A stretch of DNA of 64,000 nt from Sipunculus nudus (GCA_026874595.1 CM049321.1:4767479-4831478); one strand, 5' to 3'; counted from the stretch's first letter, positions 1-12,315 are shown. Numbers and translations are program-made. The notes: generated by a model from the letters alone, not told the origin.

Positions 1-1424
1 AAACTAATTAAAATTCATAAAAAATTGGAGTCTCTGCAAGGGTCATTTTTATACTTTCAAATGTAGTTGCTAATTAGTGTGGAGGCCTGCTTTTCATATT
101 AATATTTTTTTCATATTAATTAATACTAATGATACCTAGATGCATTTTCTGAGCATATATGTATCCCGTAAGCTCATGAACAAAACTGACCCAAATAACA
201 GTGAATGGCAATGTTCCTCTGCCGGGTAAAGAAACCGCCTAAAACTCACACTAGAAGTCACGTGAATAAATTTAGCCAAAAACATGGTTGGTGTTGACCT
301 CAAAAGTTTAACTAAAAGATTATTCCCAGCACAAAATTTCATGACAATTTGTTTCCAACTTTGTTTCAGCAAACTCATTTAAAGCAAGCAAAGTAATCAA
401 CCAAGTATCCAAGTGGAAAATATATGAGGGTATAATACTTATTTCTGCACCTTATTTCATAATTAAACAATTTTTTGTATTGTTTAACGTGATATAACGT
501 GAAAATCACGTATAACAGTTGGTTAATAGCTGTTGCTAAATTTAGGACAATACGTCAAGTTTTCCCCTTTTTTATGCAAAAAAAAAATAAAATAAAAGGT
601 ATGGTGCTCCGGCACCGCGCGCGCCAATTTTAACCTCCCGCATCAAACAATTTTATTTTGATTTTCAAGAAAAGCTCCAACCGTTCGGACATTTCTTTCA
701 AGAAGATAAAATTATACAATTTTGATAAGACTTCCTTTGTTATGTTGTGCTTTTACCTGTTTAGCAAAACCATTCTGTTATCTTCATGCCCTTCCCTGAT
801 CATATGGCATGTTTATCGACACATACAAAAAAAAGGTAAAAAAAATCGCCCTCGCGCACTGATTGATTATTTTTATTTGTCCACAATATATTGCTTTGTT
901 TCCGTTCAAAAGATGGGCGAGCAAGTATTGTACGATATTGATCTTCTATATGTGCGCTACCTTTTGTTATACAACATGTGTGCCATCCATCCCATCTAGA
1001 TAATTATGCTAATGACGTGGTAGAAGAGATCGTGGGAGGCGACCTGAAACAAAGCCCCGCCACCGAGGACCTTTTGCGTGCTTGCATGTCAATACTTTGC
1101 ATTAAAATGAAATATACACGGACGTATGTTACAGTACCAGTTTTATACATTAGATAGGAAATCCATCAGGCCATTATTGTCAATAATAATAAAATAATAA
1201 TGATCAGTGATGTTTTCGAGTCCACAACATCCGAGTCCGAGAGGTTCGAGTCCAAGTCCACTTTCTTCGAGTCCAAGTCACTAAGAAACGAAGTCCAGTA
1301 CAAATCTCCTTTTTTATAAGAAATTTTAAATTGAAATTTGAGATAGTCATGTGTATTTAAAAGTCAGTATTCACATGCTTGAATGTTAAAATTGCTTTAA
1401 GCTCTTGACGCTTGGTAAATATAG

Positions 1425-1614
1425 CCTTTATGTAGGATTTAGGAAAAGGAGGGGTTCAACCGAAGAGGAGTAATGACCCAAAAATAAAGCACCCCAGGTC
1501 CGGAGAAGAGGGGATCCAAGTCGCAAAATATGGTCTGAAACACTTACAAAAAGTTGCAGTGGCTGGGGGGGGGGGGGGTTCTTTCTGGACCCCTCCCCTG
1601 GATCCGCTTCTGGT

Positions 1615-1616
<2 letters not shown>
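1425..1616 (+). mobile_element. Short dispersed MITE-like repeat followed by (TA)n
   Basis: Related to 9478-9681 and 20811-21016. The sequence runs from an AAAAGGAGGGGT-type stretch to GGATCCGCTTCTGG and then directly into an AT microsatellite. The 5' terminal repeat is degraded here. Presence at the same place in all three tandem units shows it predates the duplications. Confidence 0.55.
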
Positions 1617-1675
<59 letters not shown>

Positions 1676-1683
1676 ATATATAT
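1616..1683 (+). repeat. (TA)n microsatellite
   Basis: Nearly pure TA dinucleotides interrupted by a few C and G substitutions, directly 3' of the MITE-like repeat. Confidence 0.95.
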
Positions 1684-2719
1684 GCCCCAAGCTGCTCACA
1701 GTCCACGCAATACGGCCGCCACACCCTGTATTATTTTACACTATAACTCCGCCACCTTTTAGGTCAGCGCGGTCTAACCATTATACCCGGAACGTGTAGC
1801 TCAAGAAGACACGCGGTGAGTCACTGCAAACACCACATGCCCAGGATCCAGCAGGTAAAATATATGCATCATTATGCAGAGGAACACTCGGGTATTGTTA
1901 ACTTGGGTTCCACAGATCGTTGTCACTGTGGCGCCGATACCTCCTCATACAAACACGGTTTGCTCGTCAGGGACAAACTCGTCAGAGCTACTCGATCGCT
2001 GGACTTGGCGCTCTGTGTTGAGAAAGAGGTGTGACCTTCAGTAAGAAGTTGAATCTTTAGGTGTGGCCGCTTTCTTGTTGTCTATTTATATATTAGTACC
2101 GGAACTATTAACCATAACTTACACATATTAGGTGTGTCATTTCGTCAGCATTAACGAAAGAAACTCCACGCCAGAACATTGTTCCAAATGAACAGTTAGA
2201 AATAACTTTTAAATTTATGGAATTAATTCTTGTGAGAAATAATCAAAACGTTCAGTGTAAATTTCGGCCCAAGATGGATTATTATTCGATCGTTGTGAGA
2301 GCGCAAGTAATATACATGTACCCAAAACCGTCACATTAAGAACACATTTCAATGTGATAGAGTTAAAAAACAAAGTAACAAAATGTACAAACAAGTTAGA
2401 GCCAAAACATGAACAAAACTTCAAAGTGATTAAAAATCGTCAAATATATAATTATAAACGACACAGTAAATTCACTTGAAAATGGCTAATAGTAGACCTT
2501 AAGACTCAATAAATGATATATTCACGAATGATGTAACATTTTTTAAAGGAAATCTTAATTTATAAGATATTATAATAAGTGAGATTATAATAAGAATTTT
2601 ATTTTCGATACATTCCAGAGTTACATCACCCGGGAAAAGATTTAGGGAACCACAGACCGGCAATTCCAATAAATACAAGATACCAAATGACTTTTTTTTC
2701 CAAAGCGGGGCAGGCTAAA

Positions 2720-2727
2720 TATAAATA
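2720..2727 (+). promoter_or_regulatory. Candidate TATA box, methyltransferase-like gene copy 1
   Basis: TATAAATA lies 77 bases upstream of the chosen ATG. The same TATAAA-type sequence sits at the same distance in copy 2 (10735) and copy 3 (about 21548), within otherwise conserved sequence. Conservation may simply reflect recent duplication, so this is a candidate only. Confidence 0.35.
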
Positions 2728-2803
2728 ACAGTAAGTGGAGTGGATAAGGGTTGGCGTAATACCGTTAGTATATCCTTGGTATACATTACACAAGTTACAC
2801 AAG

Positions 2804-3772
2804 ATGGCAAGACTGACTGCGTCTGTAATACTTGCAATCGCCGTTGGAGCGCTTATCGTTATAGTTCTATTTACCTCTGCGTCAGAAAAACAGATCTTTG
2901 AGGAAAGGATGGAAGAGAACAATGCTCCTCTGATAGTTTTAGAGAGTCTTTTATTTAATGGGACGGGACAGCTGCTGAAACAGCGAGGAAAAGGTGTTTG
3001 TATCAGTGGACTTTTGACCAACATGGAGCCAGTGTGCGGGCAGGGATGCCTGAAAACGTTGACGGGACTTCCGCCCGCCAGTTTACCGAAAATACCCGAT
3101 GAACAGCGGAAACACATCGAGGATGCGCGCGGCTGGATGTCGATGTTGCATTTGGACTTTGTGGAAACTTTAACCAATATGCAATGGGACCATGGTATTT
3201 TTGGCTCCGTCGGGGAGATCGGTGTCTACTGGGGGAAATATTCTTCTGTTCTGGCATCTTTTACAAACACTGACTTAGGAGAAAGGATGTTTATCTGTGA
3301 CATTTTTGACAATCCTAAATATCGGGATCTACAATTAAAACCCGTTGAAGCCCGCAGGGAGGGATTCGAAGAAAACCTGAAGAAAATTCGGTTTTCCTTA
3401 TTCGCTAAAGATGAAGCTAAAAGGGTGAGAATATTCGACGACAGCTCCCTGTTGCTTAGCAAAACGTTGTACACTCAGATGGGCCTGCCTGCGTTCCGTT
3501 TCTACAGTATCGACGGGAGTCATAACCATCCTTATGTTTTGAATGACATCCGGCAGGTGGCGTGTGCCCTCCGTCCTGGTGGGATAATTGCAATGGACGA
3601 CGCGGACCACAAACAATTTCCTGAGGTAAACGAAGCTATTCGGCAATTCATGAGTGCTTATGGAGATAAGGTTATTCAACCTTTGCTTTATGTTGCTAAT
3701 AAACTCTATTTGTGTACATCGGATTTTTATGGGGAGTATAAAACGTACATAGATAGAAAAGGGAATTGCTAA
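2804..3772 (+). CDS. Membrane-anchored class I SAM methyltransferase-like protein (intact copy 1)
   Basis: Single-exon gene of 322 codons. I start at the ATG in AAGATGG at 2804 because it immediately precedes a hydrophobic anchor; the frame stays open upstream but lacks an ATG. Residues about 6-23 form one transmembrane helix (LTASVILAIAVGALIVIVLF), so the protein should be a type II membrane protein with its catalytic domain in the lumen or outside. An N-glycosylation sequon lies at N52-G-T. Residues about 130-300 carry a Rossmann-type methyltransferase signature: motif I VGEIGVYWG (136-144), an acidic motif CDIFD (165-169), YSIDGSH (234-240), LRPGG (256-260) and MDD (264-266). This arrangement resembles the Methyltransf_24/TylF-like group of O-methyltransferases. 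The substrate is unknown. The C-terminus ends earlier than that of copy 2 because of a one-base difference near codon 319. Confidence 0.8.
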   Translation: MARLTASVILAIAVGALIVIVLFTSASEKQIFEERMEENNAPLIVLESLLFNGTGQLLKQRGKGVCISGLLTNMEPVCGQGCLKTLTGLPPASLPKIPDEQRKHIEDARGWMSMLHLDFVETLTNMQWDHGIFGSVGEIGVYWGKYSSVLASFTNTDLGERMFICDIFDNPKYRDLQLKPVEARREGFEENLKKIRFSLFAKDEAKRVRIFDDSSLLLSKTLYTQMGLPAFRFYSIDGSHNHPYVLNDIRQVACALRPGGIIAMDDADHKQFPEVNEAIRQFMSAYGDKVIQPLLYVANKLYLCTSDFYGEYKTYIDRKGNC

Positions 3773-4019
3773 AGCGCTCAAACTTAAACTCATTACAACG
3801 ACTACATTTGGACGAAAATTTACTTATTACGTAAAGGAGTGGTAACATTAGTTTCACAAACATGTAAAATCTGCAGTTGTGTAGGCCCTTTTAGTGCGTG
3901 TATTTATTGTGTTGCATCCGTGGAGAGCTTCAGTCCACATACAGGTTGAACCGGAGCCTTAATTTCAACAGAAATTGTAGTGTAAACTAACTAGCAAAAG
4001 TTTCAAATTTATAGTTTTC

Positions 4020-4025
4020 AATAAA
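4020..4025 (+). terminator. Polyadenylation signal AATAAA, copy 1
   Basis: AATAAA about 250 bases after the stop codon of the intact gene. The matching hexamer is present in copy 2 at 12034-12039. It is the first such hexamer in the 3' flank on this strand. Confidence 0.45.
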
Positions 4026-4227
4026 GCCCCCGATTAAGGAAATACCCTATACCTTATATTTTAGAACGCTAGCAAAGTTTTGCTATGAAGCGGGAAATTC
4101 GATAAATCGGGTTTCATTTAAGTAGAGTTTTCTTTACTGTACTAGGTATTCGTTATGGTCAGAAGGGCGACCGTAAAATTGTATGTCAGGGAATATGTCC
4201 CCGTAAACTAACGAGCTATGGTTAACG

Positions 4228-4440
4228 CAGGTTTTTTTTTTTTTTTTTTGGGGGGGGGGGTCCAGGATTTTGAGAAAGGAGGGGTCAAACTCAGGAAGAC
4301 TAATGAGAAATACTTGAAAAAATATCATCCCGGAAAAATATGGTGCGAGATTTAGCCGCAAAAAAGCTGTTTAGAACCCCTTGAATGTTGCGCCGGCTAA
4401 AAAAAGGGAGAACCCGGACCCCTTGGACCTCCTTTTGTAA
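4228..4440 (+). repeat. Homopolymer tract and dispersed GGGGTC-rich repeat
   Basis: A T-tract followed by a G-tract (4231-4260) leads into a sequence related to the MITE family (CCAGGATTTTG, AGGGGTCAAACTC). The matching stretch in unit 2 is 15605-15800. Noncoding. Confidence 0.6.
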
Positions 4441-6757
4441 TATGTATAAACTGAAGTGTATATATGAAAATGGTTCAGGGAAAAATGTACAAAAGAAAAT
4501 TAACGGTTACATTTGCACCTACAATCAATAAAAAACATGGAACAAAAAGTAAATCTCATAGAGAAACATTGTAACGCTTTCCTGTATATGTTTACCTGTT
4601 GTGCTATTTAGAATGAAGATATAAAATAGGGTCACTCAAAAAGATGTAACAAGTAGATATCCTTCTGCCTAGAGGCCGTTTCTATTCAAAATAAACCTCT
4701 TTCAGCGAGGAACTGTGGAATGACAGAACTTCCTTTCTTAACTCTCATACTTATCTAAGTCGAAATGTGTCACAATTCGTGAAAAAAAATCCTTTTCCAA
4801 TGCAAATCCGCATTCATTAAGTTCTAACTAGAAAAAAAGGTGTGCAAGTAGTTTATCTTTATCTTTATTTATTTGTGATACAATATAATTCAGTGGTCTA
4901 TATCTACTGTCTTTATTTCGTACATACCTACACCACTGGTGTATTTAAAAACCTAAATTCATTGTGTGAAGATGATTTCATCAACCAGTATTGTAAAAAC
5001 AGGGTCGCATTCTTGTGAGTACGATTAAGTGCAGTATGCAAGAAGAAGCTAGGAGCATATATAAAATCCTTGGCAGAAGTAACGTGCAAATGTCTGTCAT
5101 GCACTGCCTCTCACGCTGTCGTTCCTCAAATCCCGCGGTTGCTCACCAGCACCAACTAGTGTTCATAATTTAAATCATTATTTTTTTGTTTTCTAAAGGT
5201 GCCAATTGACCTAAATTTTGAAATAGAATTCATGTGATTTATTTTTTCCTCTCTGTATATATTAATGATCTAAGGGTAATGTTAGTCATGAAAACTTCTT
5301 ATAACGCCTCGTTGAAGGATATATGAACTTGTTTATCAAAAATATGTTCATAAATACAGCAATGTTGACGGAAACGGAAAAAACATGTAACCTATGGTGG
5401 TAGGTGGAGGCAAAAAGGTCACTTGTTGCAAAACGCCATTTGCAAAGCTCTGGCTAATCCGACTTGCTACCAGATGCGCCATTGTTGAATTTGTATTGGT
5501 TATTATGGCGGGCTCCCAAAATTTATAAAGGTCAGAAAGATAATTGGGCCCCTTTAAGATAGTTTAACTTTACAAGCACTGGCGTATGGAGATATGTCGT
5601 GGATTGATCATATTAAACAGTGGATAAGCATTAAGCATCGTATTATAGTTAATACTGCAATTAGACTTGCTCCTATTTATGAATATGTATGCTTGGGTAT
5701 TATCTATAAAGGCTTGAGGGATATTTTTTTTAATTGAACCCGATTTTCAGGCAATCTTAAGCACCTAAGATATCTCTAATGCAATAGATGATGTTTATTA
5801 TTTTAATCCATATGCAGCTTGAGGAATTGTTATTAAATGAATACAGTAGTTCACCTGACCGTTGACTTTTTTATTAAATCTGATTTCTTATTCTAAACAG
5901 ATATACCCCTGCGTATTTGCAAGTGGTGTGCCATTTAATCAATTGTACCGCTGATTTGTCGATTCCTTTCATTATATATTATATATATTGCATCTTTGCA
6001 AAATGGATCAAAATCGATTATGCATGCACATACAAAGAAGTCCTGTTATCCAGAAAACAAATCTCACCCTGTGAGGCATATAAGAAATAGGGGCCACTAG
6101 GTAGTGATACTGTGAATAACATTCAACATTCAAATTAAAATACATTAAATAATCGATAAATAGTCGATCATCCGTCTTTTTCTTATTTCATTCATCGAAC
6201 CTGATTTAACAACAAATACCTTACACCACTACATATATTTGCTAATTGTATCCTTCCGCCAGAGGTCGTTTTTAATCACAACGATCGTCATCTGTGTCAC
6301 ACGGCACCCAATCTGATTCACAGGTGTACGATTCTGCTGTTTAGGCATTGAATGCACCAGGGTTTCTAAAGACGTCAGCGGTGTAGTTTTAAATATAGTG
6401 AAGATTGCAATGTAGTCCGATCAAGTGTGTTGGATAAGAATTGTTTCAATGCAAATTACATGAACATGGATGTTTTATGGTTAGGACTTTACGGAACTAG
6501 TTGTATTTTGTAAGCACACGTATTTGGAATATAAACAGGTGATTCCTTGACATGTAATAAATTTTGATTTTAAAGTTTGACAGTTAAGACAAGTAGTCCG
6601 AGACGTCCCACAGTGCCCAAACAGAAGAGTTTCGTTTCGAGTAGAAATGATCCTTTGTGGAAGGGTGCCATCTATGTATGTAAAAGCCCTGGTGCATTGT
6701 GGGTGTCAGATTTTAACGCCCACAGACCCGAACCAGCAGAGTCGTACACTTGGTGCC

Positions 6758-7573
6758 CTACTGTAGGATTTGGCATGATAGGTTGTATATTCTTGGTATT
6801 TCATGTCACAATAAATGAGTTCGACGGGCTTCTCTCTCATTTGCAACTGTTCTCAATAATATGAATATTTTACTTATTATCATAACTTTACTGATTTTGT
6901 TAATTTAATCTTTCATATACATTCAAACCTCTGCGTTACCTTGTGACATATCACACATGTATAACAAGCCTTTGTTCCATGATGCCTGGGTACTGATTGC
7001 ATTATCTCCTAGTCATGGTCACTGGGTCCCTTATTTGTACAGGCCAGGTCCTAATCTGTAAATCTCATTAGGGTAAAGGTGTTTATCCCATCAGGGTGAC
7101 CACTAATGGGGGTCCCGTGATGTTTAGTCAGCTAGGAGCACACACAGATAGATGATATCACGATAACATATAATTACACTGTATGTAGACCTTGTATATG
7201 TCAAGGTATAATCAACAAACTCTCCCTTCATTTCATTGGCCAGTATAGGGGGTGGAGTTCACCTTACCCGTCTGACCAATGGAGTGAATGGGGTGATGTT
7301 ATTGGTTATATTCCAATGAGAGAGAGAGAACAAAAGCCAGGGTATAATAATGTGTGGACAGATTCCGTTTGGCCACTCTGCACTTTGGACACTTTTTATG
7401 TATTGACATTTTTATATTATTTGGGGAATAAACTGAGGAATAAAAATGGTTACTTAAGTTGTCGGATCCACCTGTTGTGGCTGTGTGCCACAAGTGCCAC
7501 AAACTTGCTTGAATGAGAACGTGAGTGGGAGAAAGACGAAGTTTAAGTTTAATTAAGTAACTTAAGTAACTAC
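6758..7573 (+). mobile_element. 808-bp insertion with CTAC target duplication
   Basis: The body 6762-7569 begins TGTAGGATTTGG and is flanked by CTAC at 6758-6761 and 7570-7573. The equivalent point at the unit 2/3 junction (18371-18390) reads CCCCTACGACCGACTAG with a single CTAC and no insert, which is a paralogous empty site. The insert contains TATA-like and AATAAA-like elements (AATAAA about 7425) but no long reading frame. A solo LTR is possible, but the right end is not the usual CA. Class unknown. Confidence 0.65.
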
Positions 7574-8712
7574 GACCGACTAGCTCCAACGACCTCTAGT
7601 GGAGGATGATAACACTCTTTTCATGAGTATGCCCAATTGGGTTGCGTCTGAGGTGCTTGGGTCAGCGCGTCCTTGACAAATAGAAACGTTACGATGCGAC
7701 ATTCGGAACACCTCGGCCGAGTCCGCTTGAAGCCGACGGATCCGGGCGAGGTGTTTAATGCCACCTACGGAACATTCTAGTTTGATCATTGTCGATCCTC
7801 CGGATTCAGTCGAGGTATTCCGAGTGGAAACATAGTGTCAGTTTTCGCCAATAGTTGTCACCAGTTAAGCTGAGAAGTCAATTAAACTAATTTAAATTAA
7901 TAAAAATCTCTGTGCGGGGTCATATTTCTATTTTCAAATGTGGTTGCTGGTTTGTATGGAGGCTTGCTTTTCATAATCATATTTTTTCATATTAATTAAT
8001 ACTAATTAATATTAATTATAACTAGGTGTATTGTCTGAGCATATATGTATATCGTAAGCTCTTGAACAAAACTGACCCAAATAGCTGTGAATGGCAATGT
8101 TCTTCGGCCGGGTAAAGAAACTGCCTAAAACTCACACTGGAAGTCACGTGAATAAATTAAGCTAAAAACATGGTTGGTGTTGACCTCAAAAGTTTAACTA
8201 AAGGATTATTCCCATCACAAAATTTCATGACAATTTGTTTTCATCTTTTTTGCAAGGAAAGAAATCAACCAATTATCCAAGTGGAAAATTATGTGAGTAT
8301 AATACTTATTTCTGCCCCCTATTTCCTAATTAAACAAATTTTGTATTGTAGCAATGATTATAACCTGATGTAACGTGGAAATCACGTATAACAGTTGGGT
8401 ATAGCTGTTGACAAATTTAGGACAATACGTCAAGTTTTCACCTTTTGACTCCTTAATGCAAAAAAAAAAATAAAATAAATAAAATAAAAGGTATGGTTCT
8501 CAGGCACCGCGTGCGTCGATTCAACGGCTCCAGCCGTTCGGACCTTTCTTTCAAGAAGATAAAATGATACAATTTTGATAACATTTCCTTTTTTATGTAG
8601 TTGTTTCATCTGTTTAGCAAAACCATTGTTTTCATCATGCCCTTCCCTGATCATATGAATTTTTTTTATCGAAAGGCAAAAGATGTAAAAAAAAATTGCC
8701 CTCGCGCACTGA

Positions 8713-8930
8713 TTTCTGAAAACAGTGCTTGAGAACTCAACCTTTTTTGGGGATTGTGGCTCCTAATGTATGTTCTTTGTTCCCATTCCTTGGCCTGATC
8801 GAGTAACTGATTTGTGATACTGATCTTCATAATGCTCTTTCTTTTTTAAGTGTAACATACTAGTATGTAACGCTTCTCGTTGCCTTAATTAAACCTGTTA
8901 CAGACAGATTGGCTGGAGTGGTTGAATTGA
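8713..8930 (+). repeat. Unit-2-specific insertion of about 220 bp
   Basis: Unit 1 reads directly from CGCGCACTGATT into GATTATTTTTA near 860, whereas unit 2 has about 220 extra bases between these points, flanked by GATT on each side. No coding potential or terminal repeats were recognised. Confidence 0.5.
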
Positions 8931-9477
8931 TTATTTTATATTTGTCCACAATATATTGATTTGTTTCCGTTCAAAGGATGGGCGAGCAATTATTGTACAA
9001 TATTGATCTTCTATATGTGCGCTACTTTTATTATACAACATGTGTGCCATCCATCCCATCCAGATAATTATGCTAATGACGTGATAGAAGAGATCGAGGG
9101 GGGCGACCTGAATATCGGCCCCGCCACCGAGGACTTTTTGCGTGCTTGAATGTCAATACTTTGCATTAAAATGAAATATACACGAACGTATGTTACAGTA
9201 CAAGTTGTATACAAAGGATAGGAAATCCAACAGCCACTATTGTCAATAATAAAGAAAATAATATTAATCAGTGATCTTTTCGAGTCCACAAAATCGGAGT
9301 CCGAGAGATTCGAGTCCAAGACCAATTTCTTCGAGTCTGAGTCAATAAGAAACGGAGTCCAGTACAAATCTCCTTTTTATAAGAAATTTTAAATTGAAAT
9401 TTGAGACAGGCATCTGTTTTTTGAAGTCAGTATACACATGCTTGAATATTAATGCTTTAAGCTCTCTACGCTTGGTT

Positions 9478-9682
9478 AATATAGCCTTTATGTAGGATTT
9501 TGGAAACGAAGGGGTTTAACTGAAGAGGAGTAATGACACATAAAAAAGGACCCCAGGGTCCAAGAGGGGGTCCAAGTCGTAAGAAATATTGGTCTGAAAC
9601 CCTAACAAAAAGTTGCAGTGGCTGAAAGGGGGGAGGGGGGTTGCTTACCTCCTGGACCCCTCCCTTGGATCCGCTTCTGGTA

Positions 9683-9719
<37 letters not shown>

Positions 9720-9745
9720 GATAGATAGATAGATAGATAGATAGA
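9478..9745 (+). mobile_element. MITE-like repeat with (TA)n/(GATA)n tail, unit 2
   Basis: Unit 2 counterpart of 1425-1683. It ends GGATCCGCTTCTGG at about 9680, followed by TA dinucleotides and a short GATA tract (9718-9745). Confidence 0.55.
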
Positions 9746-10820
9746 CACACCCCAAGACCCTCCCAGTCTACGCAATACGGCCGCCCTACCCTGTAATGTT
9801 TTACACTAGAACTCGGCCACCTTTAAGGTCAGCGCGTTCTAACCATTATACGTGGAATGAGTTGCTCAAGAAGACACGTGGGGAGTCACTGCACACACCA
9901 CATACACACGACCTAGCAGGTAAAATATATGCATCATTATGCAGAGGAACACTCGGGTATTGTTAACTTGGGTTCCACAGATCGTTGTCACTGTGGCGCT
10001 GGTACCTCCTCATACAAACACGGTTTGCTCGTCAGGGACCAACTCGTCTGAGGAACTGGATCGCTGGACCTTGCGCTCTGTGTTGAGAAAGAGGTGTGGC
10101 CTTCAGTAAGAATCTGAATCCTTAGGTGTGGCCGCTTTCTTGTTGTCTATTTATATATTAGTACCAGAACTATTAATCATAGCTTACACATACATTGTTC
10201 CAGATGAACAGTTAGAATTTAAATTTATTGAATTATTTCTTGTGATAAATTATCAAAACGTTCAATGTAAATTTCGGCCCAAGATGGACTATTATTCGAT
10301 TGTTGTGAGAGCGGTAGTTAATATACATGTACCCAAAACCGTTATATTTATAACACATTTCAATGGGATAGAGTTAAAAAAACAAAGTAACAAAATTTAC
10401 AAACAAGTTAGAGCCAAAAACATGAACGAAACTTCAAAGTGATTAAAAATTGTCAAATATATAACTATAAGCGACACAGTAAAGTCACTTCAAAATGGCT
10501 AATAGGAAACCTTAAGACTTATAATAAATGATATATTCACGAATGATGTAACATTTTTTAAAGGAAATCTTAATTTATAAGATATCATAATAATTGAGAT
10601 TATAATAAGAATTTTATATTTTAATTCATTTCAGCGTGACTTAACCCGGGAAAAGATTTAGGGCGCCACAGACCGGCAATTGCAATTATTACAAGACACC
10701 TAAAGACTTTTTTTCCAAAGCGGGGCTGGCAAAATATAAATAACAGTAAGTGGAGTGGGAAAGGGTTGGCGAAATACCGTTAGTATACCCTTGGTATATA
10801 TTACTTCATAGTAACACAAG

Positions 10821-11853
10821 ATGGCAAGACTGACTGTGTCTGTAATAATTGCAATCGCCGTAGGAGCGCTTATCGTTATAGTTCTATTCACCTCTGCGTC
10901 AGAAAAACAGATCTTTGAGGAAAGAATGGGTGGGAACAATGCTCCTCGGGTAGCTTTAGAGAGTTTTATTTAATGGGACCGGACAGCTCCTAAAACAGCG
11001 AGGAAAAGGTGTTTGTATCAGTGGACTTTTGACGAACATGGAGCAAGTGTGCGGGCAGGGATGCCTGAGAACGTTGACGGGACTTCCGCCCGCCAGTTTA
11101 CCGAAAATACCTGATGAACAGCGGAAACACATCGAGCACGCGCCCGGCTGGATGTCGATGTTGCATATGGACATAATGGAAACATTAACCATGATGCAAT
11201 GGGACCATGGTATTTTTGGCTCCGTCGGGGAGATCGGAGTTTACTGGGGGAAATATTCTTCTGCTCTGGCATCTTTTACAAACACTGACTTGGGAGAAAG
11301 GATGTTTATCTGTGACATTTTTGACAATCCTACATATCGGCATCTACAAATAAAACCCGTTGAAGCTCGCAGGGAGGGATTCGAAGAAAATTTGAAGAAA
11401 ATTGTGTTTTCCTTATTCGCTAAAGATGAAGCTAAAAGGGTGAGAATATTCGACGACAGCTCCCTGTTGCTTAGCAACACGTTTTACACTCAGATGGGCC
11501 TGCCTGCGTTCCGTTTCTACAGTATCGACGGGAGTCATAACCATCCTTATGTTTTGAATGACATCCGGCAGGTGGCGTGTGCCCTCCGTCCTGGTGGGAT
11601 AACTGCAATGGACGACGCGGACCACCAAAAATTTCCTGATGTAAACGAAGCTATTCGACAATTCATGAGTGCTTATGGAGATAAAGTTATTCAACCTTTG
11701 CTTTTTGGTGCTAATAAACTCTATTTGTGTACATCGGATTTTTGTGGGGAGTATAAAAAGTACATAGATAGAAAAGTGATTGCTAAAGCGCTCAAACTTA
11801 AACTCATTACAACGACTTCATTTGGACGAAAATTTACATATTACATAAAGTAG
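10821..11853 (+). pseudogene. Methyltransferase-like gene copy 2, frameshifted
   Basis: The ATG at 10821 opens the same membrane-anchored protein as copy 1, but a 2-bp deletion after codon 48 (about 10963-10966, GAGAGTTTTATTTAA against GAGAGTCTTTTATTTAAT in copy 1) creates a stop at 10971-10973. Downstream the original frame stays open to 11853 and retains every methyltransferase motif (VGEIGVYWG, YSIDGSH, LRPGG, MDD). A product starting at the internal ATG at 11038 would be soluble and lack the anchor. The 3' end reads about 22 residues beyond the copy 1 stop because of a one-base difference. It could still be expressed as a truncated cytosolic enzyme, but pseudogene is the simpler call. Confidence 0.75.
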
Positions 11854-12124
11854 TGGTAACATTAGTTTGACAAACATGTAAAATCTGTAGTTGTGTTGGC
11901 CCTTTTAGTTCGTGTATTTATTGTGTTGCACCCGTGGATAGCTTCAGTCCACATACAGGTTGAACCGGAGCCTTAATTTCAACAGAAATTGTAGTGTAAA
12001 CTAATTAGCTGAAGTTTCAAATTTATAGTTTTCAATAAAGCCCCCGATTAATGAAATACCATATACCTAATATTTTTGAACGCTAGCAAAATTTTGCTAT
12101 TTTGCGGGAATTTCGATAACTCGG

Positions 12125-12174
12125 TGTGGTGATTGAGAAGATAGCAAGGATAGCTCAAATTCACTCTTGAACCC
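12125..12174 (-). repeat. Remnant of 3' LTR, minus-strand gypsy element
   Basis: Matches the terminal 50 bp of 15286-15475 with about three substitutions, then homology stops. The rest of this LTR is missing or replaced by the 12175-12310 sequence. Confidence 0.65.
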
Positions 12175-12315
12175 CCGCTGGTTGGAAAAAGGTCACAGAT
12201 CGTGCTATTTAAAACTAACTTCTTGAAGACAAATGAAAATCTGTTCAGTAAGGGACATTCTTAAAAGTTAATCTTTAAGATTCTGGGCTGGAGCAATGCA
12301 CAGGTAGGGTAACAT

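Larger units (their letters stand above)
1..7569 (+). repeat. Tandem duplication unit 1 (5' end outside window)
   Basis: The sequence from base 3 onward matches the sequence from about 7883 and again from about 18679, and the match continues through a methyltransferase-like gene into its 3' flank. Unit 1 carries the only intact gene copy (2804-3772). Its 3' flank (about 3773-6760) matches unit 2 (about 11850-18370) apart from a gypsy element in unit 2. The flank shows no convincing coding sequence. The 808-bp stretch 6762-7569 is an insertion absent at the unit 2/3 junction. Assignment is by reading aligned stretches, not by a computed alignment. Confidence 0.85.

Noticed and set aside
1554-1799. 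81-codon + strand frame across (TA)n
   Set aside because: Consists largely of the IYIYIY translation of a microsatellite and a MITE-like repeat; not coding. The same applies to 20325-20708, 20803-21228, 22714-22941, 26491-26820 and 30033-30449.
2626-3793. Minus-strand frames opposite the methyltransferase-like gene
   Set aside because: They shadow the + strand gene, recur at the same offset in copies 2 and 3, and show no known domain.
7316-7789. Short frames around 7.3-7.8 kb
   Set aside because: They lie in the 808-bp insertion and in duplicated noncoding flank, and are not conserved between units.
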